From assembly GCA_035566895.1 (NCBI GenBank), contig DATMQA010000126.1, positions 1-64,000 on the forward strand: a stretch of DNA of 64,000 nucleotides, in the 5' to 3' direction. Origin of the DNA: DATMQA01 sp035566895 (GTDB lineage Bacteria > Verrucomicrobiota > Verrucomicrobiia > Limisphaerales > UBA8199). A program made the translations under genes and the position numbers. Below the pieces are notes generated by a model. It was given only the letters and a program-made list of their open reading frames with translations. It was not told the DNA's origin and searched no databases. Below, piece after piece: positions 1 through 7,678 of this stretch (position 1 is the first letter of the stretch; every line of letters starts with the position of its first letter).

Positions 1-197
1 CACGGATTCCGTCGGTTCAGGGCTTTGGCCGGGTCAGTGTCATTCCCCATGATGCGGAAGCGTTCGCGCGCGCGATTTATGCCGAGTTGCATCAATGCGA
101 CGAGGCTGGCGCAGAGTTGATTGTGGTGGAGGCTTTGCCCGAAGGTGAAGAGTGGCGCGCGATCAGGGATCGTTTGACGCGGGGGGCAGCCCGGTAG
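1..197 (+). CDS. C-terminal end of Sua5/TsaC-type threonylcarbamoyl-AMP synthase (5' end outside window)
   Basis: An open frame enters from the left edge (frame starting at base 3) and stops with TAG at 195-197. The last 64 residues include AFARAIYAELHQCDEAGAEL and end AIRDRLTRGAAR. This is the typical C-terminal pattern of the Sua5/YrdC family (aliphatic-rich helix, LR-x-D-x-x-GA, then DRL-x-RAA). The family makes threonylcarbamoyl-AMP from threonine, bicarbonate and ATP for t6A37 modification of tRNA in the cytoplasm. Its stop lies inside the convergent mnmG 3' end, so the two tRNA-modification genes overlap tail to tail by 35 bp. The catalytic domain lies outside the window, so the call depends on the tail alone. 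Confidence 0.62.
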   Translation, partial: RIPSVQGFGRVSVIPHDAEAFARAIYAELHQCDEAGAELIVVEALPEGEEWRAIRDRLTRGAAR

Positions 198-2232
198 AGG
201 GAACCACGAATTCTCTCTTCTCTTTCGCCGCAGCGCTACGCTTGAGCCAGACCATCAGAATGCTGATGTCTGCCGGAGAAACGCCCGAGATACGCGAAGC
301 CTGGCCAATGGTACCCGGCCGAATCTGCATAAACTTCTGCCGTGCCTCGAGTCGCAAGCTCGGCACGTTCAGGTAATCAAATCCATCGGGGATTTGCTTG
401 TCTTCAAGGTCTTTGAATTTGGCGATCTCGTTTTCCTGCCGGTCGATATACCCGGCATACTTCAATGAAATCTCAACTTGTTGAATTATTTCATCTGATA
501 TATATATATGTTGTGATTCTAATGACTTATATGAGACGTCGGGTCGCCGCAGCAACTGAGCGAGCGTTTCCGAGCCACACCGGGTCCGCTCGAGGCGAGC
601 GATTTCGTCATCGATAGCACGCTGCTTGGCTTCGAGTTTTCTGTAATTGCGTTCCGGCAGCAACCCGACTTCATAACCTAGCTTGGAAAGGCGCAGGTCG
701 GCATTATCCTGTCGCAGCAGCAGACGATACTCGGCCCTCGAGGTAAACATTCTGTAAGGCTCGACCGTCCCCTTGGTGACGAGGTCGTCGATCAGAACGC
801 CGATATAAGCTTGGTCACGTCGCAAGACGACGGGTTCCAGTCCGTGGACTTTACGGGCGGCGTTGATACCAGCGATGAGGCCTTGGGCGCCTGCTTCCTC
901 ATAACCTGATGTACCGTTGATTTGTCCTGCCAGGAAGAGGTTGCGGCAGATCTTTGTTTCGAGGGATGGGTACAACTGTGTTGGGAATGCGAAGTCGTAT
1001 TCGACGGCATAGGCTGGTCTCAGGATCTCTGCGTGCTCACAACCGATGATGGTTTGAACCATCTCGATCTGGACATCGAAGGGGAGAGAGGTTGAGAATC
1101 CATTGACATAGATCTCGTCGGTGGCGATTCCCTCTGGTTCGAGGAAAATCTGTTGGCGCTCTTTCTCTGGGAACTTAACTATTTTATCCTCGATGGATGG
1201 GCAATAACGGGGTCCGACGCCCTCGATGGCGCCTGAATAGAGTGGGGATTTACGGAGGTTGGCATTGATTATTTTAGCGGTCGCTTCGGTGGTGTAGGTG
1301 ATATAGCACGGGAGTTGGCCACCAATTTGGGCGAGGATGGAACCCGGCGGGTAGGGGTGGTGCGGGCGACTTTTGATTTTCGATTTTCGATTTTCGATTT
1401 GTTCGGATTGTTCCACGTGGAACATTGCCGCGGTGTGCTGGTTATCCTGACGACCGTTTGAATGCGGAGTCCTGGGTTGAGCTCCTGACATTGGCGATTC
1501 TACGTCCCCAGATTGTTCCACGTGGAACAAATCATCCTTCCAATAAGTGAAGTAAGGAACCGGCTCATCGCCTGGCTGCACCTCAGTCCTGGAGAAGTCA
1601 ATCGAACGGCGAAGGAGCCGTGGAGGGGTTCCGGTCTTGAGTCGACCGAGTTCCAGCCCAAGCTCCTTGAGTGAGCCAGAAAGCCCCATCGCCGCTGCTT
1701 CGCCAGCACGGCCACCAGATTGGCGGTTCATGCCAACATGCATTAACCCCTTTAAGAACGTGCCGGTTGTAACGATGACCGTTTTGGCGTGATATTCGGC
1801 CTCCAGTGTGGTCTCAATGCCATAGACCTCACCGCCAGTGTGAAGTAGCCTTTGACATTGACCTTGCCGAAGGTCCAGGTTTGGCTCGCGTTCACAAATC
1901 CATTTGAGCCGAAACTGGTAGGCCTTCTTGTCACACTGCGCTCGTGGCGCCCAGACCGCCTGGCCCTTCTTGGTGTTGAGCATCCGGAACTGCAGACCAG
2001 TCATGTCAGTCGCCTTGCCCATTTCTCCACCAATGGCATCTATCTCCCGGGCCAAGTGTCCCTTTGCCAAACCACCGATGGCCGGGTTGCACGACATCTG
2101 GCCGACGGTGTCGGCGTTAATAGTTAGCAGCATAGTCTTGCAGCCCATCCTTGCTGCCGCCAACGCGGCCTCCACCCCGGCGTGGCCAGCGCCCACCACG
2201 ATTACATCGTACTGTTTTGGATAGATGAACAT
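163..2232 (-). CDS. mnmG: tRNA uridine-5-carboxymethylaminomethyl synthesis enzyme MnmG (GidA) with a parS-bearing insert
   Basis: MnmG works with MnmE to install the cmnm5 group on wobble U34 of tRNAs, using FAD, NADH and a folate C1 unit. The 689-residue frame shows the FAD-binding GAGHAGVEAALAAARMG at 14-30, the conserved MSCNPAIGGLAKGHL at 46-60 and the C-terminal MnmE/tRNA-binding domain (RISGVSPADISIL). It is roughly 60 residues longer than usual. The excess is an insert at about residues 232-304, between PVPYFTYW and QLPCYIT, which are nearly adjacent in ordinary MnmG. The insert contains FHVEQ twice (236-240, 271-275), each encoded by a perfect parS-like palindrome, plus a low-complexity NRKSKIKS stretch. 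The insert is in frame and all core motifs are intact, so the enzyme is probably functional. The start at MFIYPKQYDVIVVG fits the family. Confidence 0.97.
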   Translation of the reverse strand: MFIYPKQYDVIVVGAGHAGVEAALAAARMGCKTMLLTINADTVGQMSCNPAIGGLAKGHLAREIDAIGGEMGKATDMTGLQFRMLNTKKGQAVWAPRAQCDKKAYQFRLKWICEREPNLDLRQGQCQRLLHTGGEVYGIETTLEAEYHAKTVIVTTGTFLKGLMHVGMNRQSGGRAGEAAAMGLSGSLKELGLELGRLKTGTPPRLLRRSIDFSRTEVQPGDEPVPYFTYWKDDLFHVEQSGDVESPMSGAQPRTPHSNGRQDNQHTAAMFHVEQSEQIENRKSKIKSRPHHPYPPGSILAQIGGQLPCYITYTTEATAKIINANLRKSPLYSGAIEGVGPRYCPSIEDKIVKFPEKERQQIFLEPEGIATDEIYVNGFSTSLPFDVQIEMVQTIIGCEHAEILRPAYAVEYDFAFPTQLYPSLETKICRNLFLAGQINGTSGYEEAGAQGLIAGINAARKVHGLEPVVLRRDQAYIGVLIDDLVTKGTVEPYRMFTSRAEYRLLLRQDNADLRLSKLGYEVGLLPERNYRKLEAKQRAIDDEIARLERTRCGSETLAQLLRRPDVSYKSLESQHIYISDEIIQQVEISLKYAGYIDRQENEIAKFKDLEDKQIPDGFDYLNVPSLRLEARQKFMQIRPGTIGQASRISGVSPADISILMVWLKRSAAAKEKREFVVPSTGLPPASNDP
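1371..1400. repeat. Degenerate word repeat (TTTTCGA units) inside mnmG
   Basis: Four to five copies of a GATTTTC-type unit run head to tail and encode the NRKSKIKS part of the MnmG insert. The same word on the other strand (AAAATCGAAAATC) recurs at 63361-63390 and 63744-63772. Seen directly. Confidence 0.8.
1409..1424. other. parS-like centromere site 1 (TGTTCCACGTGGAACA)
   Basis: Perfect 16-bp palindrome. It matches the ParB-binding consensus TGTTNCACGTGNAACA as known from Pseudomonas (GTTCCACGTGGAAC core) and differs from the Bacillus/Caulobacter form only at the symmetric C/G step. It lies in the mnmG coding frame. In many bacteria mnmG, rsmG, parA and parB are neighbours close to the replication origin, which supports a ParB site. 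No parAB is visible in the window. Confidence 0.75.
1514..1529. other. parS-like centromere site 2 (TGTTCCACGTGGAACA)
   Basis: Second perfect copy of the 16-bp palindrome, 105 bp from the first, start to start. The helical phasing is 10.0 turns at 10.5 bp per turn, so both sites face the same side of the DNA. No third perfect copy was found by eye in the rest of the window. Confidence 0.75.
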
Positions 2233-3024
2233 TCTTTTACTTCAGTCTAATCTTGAGGTCACGTTATGGCACGAGGCTCTCGCACGTGTCGATGCCAGTG
2301 TCGGTGATCGTAGTTAGGATTAATTAAAGTGGGAATATAGGTCCGATTGGAAAATCATGGATAACAAAACTTCTTTCGCTATTTAAACTAACGGTAACGT
2401 TACATATTCGCAGTTATCGTCAAAAGAAATGGTTCTATGGCACAAATAGCCCCAATACTCCGATGATGTTTGGACGGGCCGATGAGTCTGCTGAATCCCA
2501 TGTCGAAGCTGTGAATACCCAAAGTCCGATCGGTCGAGCTTGTCTTGCGTAAAACCATGGGGCCTGGCTTTGGCGGCATGGCAGGTGGTTGTCGGTGGAT
2601 CGGAAAGAAATGGCGAGCTAAGCAGTTGGTCTAATGACAATTGATTGCCAATGTATTGCTGGCCTAGAGCGGAGCCATCAATATTGAGCAATACGTTGTC
2701 AATGTGGGTGCCGTTGCCTGTGGTTTTCCAAGAAGAATTAATCTGCATAGCAAAGTGCTGGGGAGGTTTGGTTACAGAGAAGAAAAGGTCCGGGGAGTTC
2801 ATCAAGCTCAGGTCCAATGCCAAATCCGGAGTTGGGAGTTGAGTATTCTGCCAAAGTTGTGGCATGGAGGAATCCATAATAAACGGAGCAAAACCTTAGC
2901 ACATCGTATACGAGAGGGAAACGTGGAAATTGGAGAACGTGAGGGTGTCACAGGAAGGACGGGAACGGTCGTATAAAACGGGCAGGGTGCAGTCAATCGG
3001 GGGCGAACGCCGCGGAACGCACAG
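2233..3024. other. 792-bp region upstream of mnmG without a confident gene
   Basis: Between the mnmG start and the histidine-kinase stop the sequence is visibly less GC-rich than its surroundings. It holds a 10-bp palindrome GTAACGTTAC at 2394-2403 and one open frame (2383-2877, minus, 164 codons). The translation of that frame has no recognisable motif and resembles no family known to me. A single imperfect DnaA-box-like TTATCCATG (minus strand, around 2357-2365) is not enough to call an origin. The mnmG promoter must lie near 2240-2400. Confidence 0.5.
2383..2877 (-). CDS. Doubtful hypothetical ORF, 164 aa
   Basis: An open frame in the lower-GC region, transcribed in the same direction as mnmG. 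It begins MDSSMPQLWQNTQLPTPDL and ends CEYVTLPLV. It has no signal peptide, no membrane segment and no recognisable fold motif. It is rich in Ser, Thr, Gln and His, which is unlike its neighbours. It may be a lineage-specific gene, a decayed gene or chance. It is kept only because nothing else explains this stretch. Confidence 0.22.
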   Translation of the reverse strand: MDSSMPQLWQNTQLPTPDLALDLSLMNSPDLFFSVTKPPQHFAMQINSSWKTTGNGTHIDNVLLNIDGSALGQQYIGNQLSLDQLLSSPFLSDPPTTTCHAAKARPHGFTQDKLDRSDFGYSQLRHGIQQTHRPVQTSSEYWGYLCHRTISFDDNCEYVTLPLV

Positions 3025-4752
3025 CTAGGAAAGGGGCAAGATGACAGTCACGGTGGTGCCTTGGCCAAGGCGTGATTTAAGTTTCACCCGACCGCGGTGG
3101 GTTTCGATGATGCGGCCGACAATAGCCAGGCCCAAGCCCGTGCCTTTGGCCTTGGTCGTGGTCAAAACGGAGCTGAACGCGCGACGGCGCTGTTCCTCGC
3201 TCATACCCGCACCGGTGTCAGTGAAATCCACGGCGATATGGGTAGGCGGGGCGGTGTTGCGTGGAAGGGAAACGGAGCGGGAAGTAATGGTCAAGGTGCC
3301 GCCCTTGGGCATGGCTTCGGCGGCGTTGAGAATGAGGTTGAGAAAGGCCTGCTCGAGCTGGCCGGCATCGCCCATGACGGGGGGCAGGTTGGGGGAGAGT
3401 CTTCGGACCAGGTGAATATTCTGGTGCTTGAGCTTGTGGCGCACCAGCAGGCCCAGCTCATCAATCAACTGGCTAAGGTTCACGGCTGCCAACTGCGGCT
3501 CGGTTGTGCGGGCAAAATCGAGGATTTGTTCGACGATTTTATTAAGCAACTCCATTTTTTCGCCGAGGACCCGGACGTCTTTCGCGCGCGGGTCACCGGC
3601 GGGAAAATTCAAGTCGAGCGAGTGATAGAGCATCTTCATCACGGTGAGCGGGTTGCGGATTTCATGGGCGACTTCGGCCGCCAGCAGGCCGAGCGCCGAC
3701 AGCTTTTCGTTCTGGCGCAGTTGTTCTTCGACATCGACGACGCGCTCGTAAAGGCGGGCTTTCTCGATGGCAATGGCAGACAATTCAGCCAACGCGGAGA
3801 GGATCCGGGTTTCCTCGTTCGAGAAACTATAGGGCTGGCCGGTATAAACGCTCAGGGTGCCAATGGCCTGGTCCGCGAAAAGCAGAGGGACGCTCAGCAA
3901 TGCCACCAAGCCCTCGCGCCGGGCCACTTCGACATTTTGATAACGTGTGGAGGTCTGGACATTCTCGAGCTGCAGCGGTTTCTTGCGCCGGACGACGACC
4001 CCCAACAGGCTCTCGTCAAGGCTCAGGCGGGGTTTGCGCAAATACGCGGCGCTGGCGCCATGGCTGGCCCGCAAATCGAGCCATTCCCGGGTTTCGTCGA
4101 GCAGCATCAGGGAGGCCATTTTGGCGTGCATCAAAACGCAGGCTTCGTGCGTGACGACATTCAGCGCGTCATCCAGGTTGAGGGTGGAATTGATAGTCTG
4201 GCTGACACTGGCGAGCGATTCAAAAAGGCGTGCCTTAAGGCGAAGCTGCTCATAAAGCCAGGTATTCTGGATAACCCTGGCGGCCTGGAGAGCGAGAGCT
4301 TCCAGCAGGTCCTGGTCATCCGCGCTGAAGGCCTCGAGCCGTTCCGAATCCACATTGAGCACGCCCCGCACCTGACCCTGTACCTCGAGGGGCACCGCCA
4401 GTTCAGAGCGGACCCCGGGCTGCAGCAGGACGTAGCGCGGGTCTTGGCTGACGTCGCCGACGCGGGCCGGCTTGCCATTGCGGGCGACCCAACCAGTGAT
4501 GCCTTCGCCGACACGCAGCTTGAGCTCAGCCGCTTGCGGCGGGAGGCCTTGGGAGGCATGGATTTCCAAGAGACCGTTGGTGGGGTTGAGCAGGACGGCG
4601 GACCCGCTGGAGGCGCGCATAAGCCGGACGGCTTCCTTGATAATAAGTTGCAGGGCTTCCTGCGGTTCGAGGGTGGAGTGAATGACATTGCCGACCTGGT
4701 ACAATAAATTGAGCCGGTCGTAGCGTGCTTTGAGGTCAGGTATCTCGTCCAA
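3025..4752 (-). CDS. Sensor histidine kinase with two GAF domains
   Basis: 575 residues with no membrane segment, so probably cytosolic. Two GAF domains come first (about 20-165 and 180-335). A HisKA domain follows with the phospho-acceptor His at about 363 in AAEVAHEIRNPLTV, then an HATPase_c domain with N box LNLILNAAEAM, G1 DTGAGM and G2 GTGLGLAIV. The NtrB/AtoS-like H box suggests a partner regulator, possibly sigma-54 dependent, but none is encoded next to it. The ligand of the GAF domains cannot be read from sequence. The upstream neighbour on the same strand is the LptG-like gene, about 90 bp away across a word repeat. The start at MDEIPDLKARYDRLNLLYQ fits similar kinases, in which the GAF domain begins about 20 residues in. 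Confidence 0.9.
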   Translation of the reverse strand: MDEIPDLKARYDRLNLLYQVGNVIHSTLEPQEALQLIIKEAVRLMRASSGSAVLLNPTNGLLEIHASQGLPPQAAELKLRVGEGITGWVARNGKPARVGDVSQDPRYVLLQPGVRSELAVPLEVQGQVRGVLNVDSERLEAFSADDQDLLEALALQAARVIQNTWLYEQLRLKARLFESLASVSQTINSTLNLDDALNVVTHEACVLMHAKMASLMLLDETREWLDLRASHGASAAYLRKPRLSLDESLLGVVVRRKKPLQLENVQTSTRYQNVEVARREGLVALLSVPLLFADQAIGTLSVYTGQPYSFSNEETRILSALAELSAIAIEKARLYERVVDVEEQLRQNEKLSALGLLAAEVAHEIRNPLTVMKMLYHSLDLNFPAGDPRAKDVRVLGEKMELLNKIVEQILDFARTTEPQLAAVNLSQLIDELGLLVRHKLKHQNIHLVRRLSPNLPPVMGDAGQLEQAFLNLILNAAEAMPKGGTLTITSRSVSLPRNTAPPTHIAVDFTDTGAGMSEEQRRRAFSSVLTTTKAKGTGLGLAIVGRIIETHRGRVKLKSRLGQGTTVTVILPLS

Positions 4753-4794
4753 GGGGCGCCTGAGTTTTTCGGGCTTTCAATTCTTAATCTTTAG

Positions 4795-4846
4795 TTCAGA
4801 ACCACAAGATTCAAAACTAAAAACTGAGAACTAAAAACTAAAAACT
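4795..4846. repeat. Word repeat (AACTAAAA units) between two genes
   Basis: Several degenerate copies of a 7-8-bp A-rich word (for example AACTAAAAACTAAAAACTC), preceded by a looser reverse copy (TTCTTAATCTTTAG). It fills the gap between the histidine kinase and the LptG-like gene. Confidence 0.7.
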
Positions 4847-5973
4847 CATCGGACCCGGGCTGTCAGCCACAGGCCGGTCAGGCCGAACGCGAGATTGGGC
4901 AACCAGCCGCCCAGCCACGGCGGCACATAACTGCCGGTGCCCAAGGCCAGGCAAACCTGCTGCATAACCCAATAGGTAAAGAAAATGACCACGCTGCCAG
5001 CCACGCCGACATAGACGTTGCGCCGGCCTGAGGCCGCGCCAAAAGGAATCGCAATCAGGACGACCACCAGGCAAGTCCAGGGTGTGGCGAGGCGGCCTTG
5101 GAGTTTGGTGTCGAGCCAGGCGGAGTCGGAGCGCGATAGGTTAGAATGCAGGCGCCGGTAATTCAGGATCGCCAGAACCGGCACGTCGGTTTTTTTTGCC
5201 GCTTTAAGGGACATACTGCTGCTGATTTTAATTTCGCTATTGATCTGCTCTGGGGTTTCGGAGAACTCGGGCATGGCCAGGAGATTGGTTCGCAGCACCA
5301 GGACCGGCGGCGAGTTGGTGTGTGCCGCGCCCAGGTATTTGGAGGCGTTGTAAAAGGTCCAAACGCCATTGATGTAGGCCGCCCGGTCCGCCCGGAGGTA
5401 AACCTGCGAGCCGTCGGGCTGGGTCCAGAGAACATCCGGCTTGAGCATTTCGCCCGTCTTGGTGTTATAGACGGCAATATGCGGCCAATAGCGGTGACTG
5501 CCGGTATTATTAAAGCCCAGGTCGCGGATTTGATTGCGGCCCGGAGCGTCCGGCGCAGGGGGGACCCGCCGGTTGCGAATGGCCTCGGCTTGATCCGCGC
5601 TGTCCGGCACGTAAAACTCGTTCAACGCAAACGAGAGCAGACTGAGGCCAAACCCGACCACCACATACGGCAGGCACATCCGCCACAAGCTGACGCCGGC
5701 GGCGCGGATAGCGGTGATTTCGTGATGGCGCGCATGGTTGGTCAAGGTGTAGAGGAGAGCCAGCAGGAGCGCCATTGGCAGAATCATCACGAGAAATTCG
5801 GGCACCTGGACCAGGTAGAAAAGAGCAATATCCCCGGTGCGTAACATCTTCTCCTGCAGGCCGTGCAATTCGTTGACCAGGCGGCCGGCAAAGATCAAAA
5901 GCAAAAATCCGCTGAGACAATAGCCCAGCGGAACCAGCAGTTCGCGCAGCAAGTAACGGTCGAGCAGCCGCAT
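4846..5973 (-). CDS. LptF/LptG-family permease (YjgP/YjgQ)
   Basis: 375 residues. The start MRLLDRYLLRELLVPLGYC at 5973 is typical of the family: a short cytosolic helix, then the first membrane helix. Earlier in-frame codons (to 6150) translate the intergenic word repeat and were discounted. Three N-terminal membrane helices, a periplasmic beta-jellyroll-like middle (about 130-285) and three C-terminal helices ending in PNLAFGLTGLWLTARVR match the family. LptF and LptG form the membrane part of the LptB2FG ABC transporter that pulls LPS from the inner membrane to the Lpt bridge, which implies a diderm cell. A single gene is present here. Which of the two paralogues it is cannot be decided. 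Confidence 0.86.
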   Translation of the reverse strand: MRLLDRYLLRELLVPLGYCLSGFLLLIFAGRLVNELHGLQEKMLRTGDIALFYLVQVPEFLVMILPMALLLALLYTLTNHARHHEITAIRAAGVSLWRMCLPYVVVGFGLSLLSFALNEFYVPDSADQAEAIRNRRVPPAPDAPGRNQIRDLGFNNTGSHRYWPHIAVYNTKTGEMLKPDVLWTQPDGSQVYLRADRAAYINGVWTFYNASKYLGAAHTNSPPVLVLRTNLLAMPEFSETPEQINSEIKISSSMSLKAAKKTDVPVLAILNYRRLHSNLSRSDSAWLDTKLQGRLATPWTCLVVVLIAIPFGAASGRRNVYVGVAGSVVIFFTYWVMQQVCLALGTGSYVPPWLGGWLPNLAFGLTGLWLTARVR

Positions 5974-5999
5974 GTCAGTGCAGGCTAGCCAGCCAAGTC

Positions 6000-6112
6000 T
6001 GGCAAAGCAAGTGGAGGGAAGGTGACGAGTGACGGGTGAGGGGAGAATGATGGATGATGGGGGACGGGTGATACGTGATGCGTGATGCGTGAAAGACTTA
6101 CCGGTGGTGCAG
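6000..6112. repeat. Word repeat (GTGACGAG / GTGATGC units)
   Basis: Repeated 7-8-bp words of the type GTGACGAGTGACGGGTGAG, then GATGATGG, then GTGATACGTGATGCGTGATG. It separates the LptG-like gene from the pseudopilin. The same GTGACGAG word forms the hairpin inside recG. Confidence 0.7.
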
Positions 6113-6162
6113 GCAGGGGACCGGGGATTTCTCCCCGGTCCGTTTCCCACTATGTCCTTGGC

Positions 6163-6525
6163 CTAAAGGGGGAGGGTATGGGTTTGGGGTTTTCGCTGGC
6201 AGGTGGGCCGCTCGTCCACGGTGGTCAACGTGTAGCTGTCGGCGAAGGTCGTACCGCCAGCGGGACAGACGATTGAGTTTCGCAGATACGCGCTGATGTC
6301 CTGGTACGAAACGGCCTGCCCCGCATCCTTCTTCAAATCCAGCGCCCATTGTTGAAGGGCGCCATCGATTTGCCGAAGGTTGCTGATGCACGTAACTTTG
6401 TGTGCCGTCTCGCGAGACTTCGCGAAGTTGGGAATCGCAATGGTCGCCAACAAGCCGATGATAGCGACGACGATCATGATTTCCACCAGGGTGAAGCCCC
6501 CACTGCTGCAGGTGTTGTTTTTCAT
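6163..6525 (-). CDS. Type IV / type II secretion pseudopilin-like protein
   Basis: 120 residues starting MKNNTCSSGGFTLVEIMIVV. A GAAAGG ribosome site lies 5-6 bp upstream of this ATG, which favours it over the longer frame starting at 6594. The prepilin peptidase site is G-G/FTLVEI, followed by a hydrophobic helix of about 20 residues (IMIVVAIIGLLATIAIPNF). The short globular tail has conserved SRETAHKVTCISNLRQIDGA, a pattern common in Verrucomicrobiota pseudopilins, and two Cys (in VTCISN and IVCPAG). It is an isolated gene, so its machine (T2SS or T4P) must be encoded elsewhere. Confidence 0.85.
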   Translation of the reverse strand: MKNNTCSSGGFTLVEIMIVVAIIGLLATIAIPNFAKSRETAHKVTCISNLRQIDGALQQWALDLKKDAGQAVSYQDISAYLRNSIVCPAGGTTFADSYTLTTVDERPTCQRKPQTHTLPL

Positions 6526-6659
6526 ACTAACCTTTCTGTTGCGGCCGCGTGAACCCGGCAGCCAGCGGTTAATATAAGTACGACGATGGTTCACGAATTG
6601 CCGACTGCCACCGCCAAGGGATGAAACAACAGCGGCGGGGGTTAGTTGCGCGAGGGTGG

Positions 6660-6716
6660 CCAGGTAATCAGTGATCAGTGATCGGTAAATCAGTAATCAG
6701 TGATCGGCGTGACGGA
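6660..6716. repeat. Word repeat (AATCAGTGATC units)
   Basis: Four to five imperfect copies of ATCAGTGATC/GTAATCAGTGATCGG in tandem downstream of sufC. No gene is seen between 6526 and 6805. Confidence 0.7.
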
Positions 6717-6805
6717 CGGAGCTAAAAGGGGAACAGTGAAAAAATGATAAATCGTGTGTGACCAGCAATGCGGACGACGACTGGTTACCGACTTGATTAC
6801 CGGCT

Positions 6806-7576
6806 CTACGCCGGCACCGGCTCTTCCCGGGTAATCCAGTCGTAGCCTTTTTCTTCCAGATCAAGCGCGAGTTGTTTGCCGCCGGTGCGAACGATGCGGC
6901 CGTCCACCAGTACATGGACGAAATCGGGAATGATATAGTTGAGCAGCCGTTGATAATGGGTGATGACCAGTTGGGCATTGTCGGGCCGGCGCAGTTTATT
7001 GACACCAGTCGAGACGATTCTCAAAGCGTCGATGTCCAGGCCGGAATCGGTTTCGTCCAAAATGGCCAGGCGGGGTTCGAGCACGGCCATCTGAAATATC
7101 TCGTTGCGCTTTTTCTCACCACCCGAGAAGCCTTCGTTGACGGAGCGGAGCAGCAGGTCTTCATTGAGGTCGAGGATTTTCATCTTTTCTTTCACCACGG
7201 CCAGGAATTCCCACGCGTCCAGCTCGGGCTGGCCTTTGTGTTTGCGGACCTGGTTGAGGGCGGAATTGAGGAAGTACTTGCTGTTCACGCCGGGGATTTC
7301 CACCGGGTATTGGAAGGCAAGGAAGAGCCCTTCGCGGGCGCGTTCCTCGGGGTCCATGTCCAGCAGATCCTTTCCTTCATAGAGGACCTGGCCGGCGGTG
7401 ACTTCGTAGCCTTCCCGGCCGGCGAGGATCGCGGCCAGTGTGCTTTTGCCGCTGCCGTTGGGACCCATGATGGCATGAACCTCCCCCGGGGAGATACTCA
7501 GGTTGATGCCTTTGAGGATTTGCTTCCCCTCAACCCCGGCGGTGAGGTCTTTGATTTCCAATATCGGTTGTTTCAT
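6806..7576 (-). CDS. sufC: Fe-S cluster assembly ATPase SufC
   Basis: 256-residue ABC-type ATPase of the SUF system. It has Walker A GPNGSGKST (38-46), the SufC-specific signature SGGEKKRNE, Walker B with LAILDETDSGLD and the H-loop VITHYQR. SufC binds SufB (and SufD) and drives scaffold rearrangement during Fe-S cluster assembly in the cytosol. It lies 102 bp downstream of sufB in a fur-sufB-sufC order. No sufD, sufS or sufE/U follows, because the next genes are a pseudopilin and a permease. The partners must therefore be elsewhere, or SufB works as a SufB2C2 complex. Confidence 0.97.
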   Translation of the reverse strand: MKQPILEIKDLTAGVEGKQILKGINLSISPGEVHAIMGPNGSGKSTLAAILAGREGYEVTAGQVLYEGKDLLDMDPEERAREGLFLAFQYPVEIPGVNSKYFLNSALNQVRKHKGQPELDAWEFLAVVKEKMKILDLNEDLLLRSVNEGFSGGEKKRNEIFQMAVLEPRLAILDETDSGLDIDALRIVSTGVNKLRRPDNAQLVITHYQRLLNYIIPDFVHVLVDGRIVRTGGKQLALDLEEKGYDWITREEPVPA

Positions 7577-7612
7577 TAGAGGTTTTACCGCGGATTACGC
7601 GGATAAGCAGGT
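7577..7612. repeat. Word repeat (CCGCGGATTACGCGGATAA) between sufB and sufC
   Basis: Two tandem copies of GCGGATTA/GCGGATAA just upstream of sufC. The reverse form (ATCCGCGTAAATCCGCG) is found at 61149-61183. Confidence 0.6.
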
Positions 7613-7678
7613 TGCCGCGCCGCGTTTTGTGAGGAGGTAACCATGTAACATTCTTCAAGGCGCGGAGGCGGAGACACG

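Noticed and set aside
2357..2365. DnaA box / replication origin upstream of mnmG
   Set aside because: Only one imperfect TTATCCATG was found. An origin would show several boxes and an AT-rich unwinding region.
3097..4707. Long open frame (536 codons) on the plus strand opposite the histidine kinase
   Set aside because: It is a mirror of a GC-rich coding gene. Its translation has no domain and the kinase on the other strand has all family motifs.
5974..6150. 59-residue N-terminal extension of the LptG-like protein
   Set aside because: Translates the word repeat and a non-conserved stretch. The MRLLDRYLLRELL start is typical of the family.
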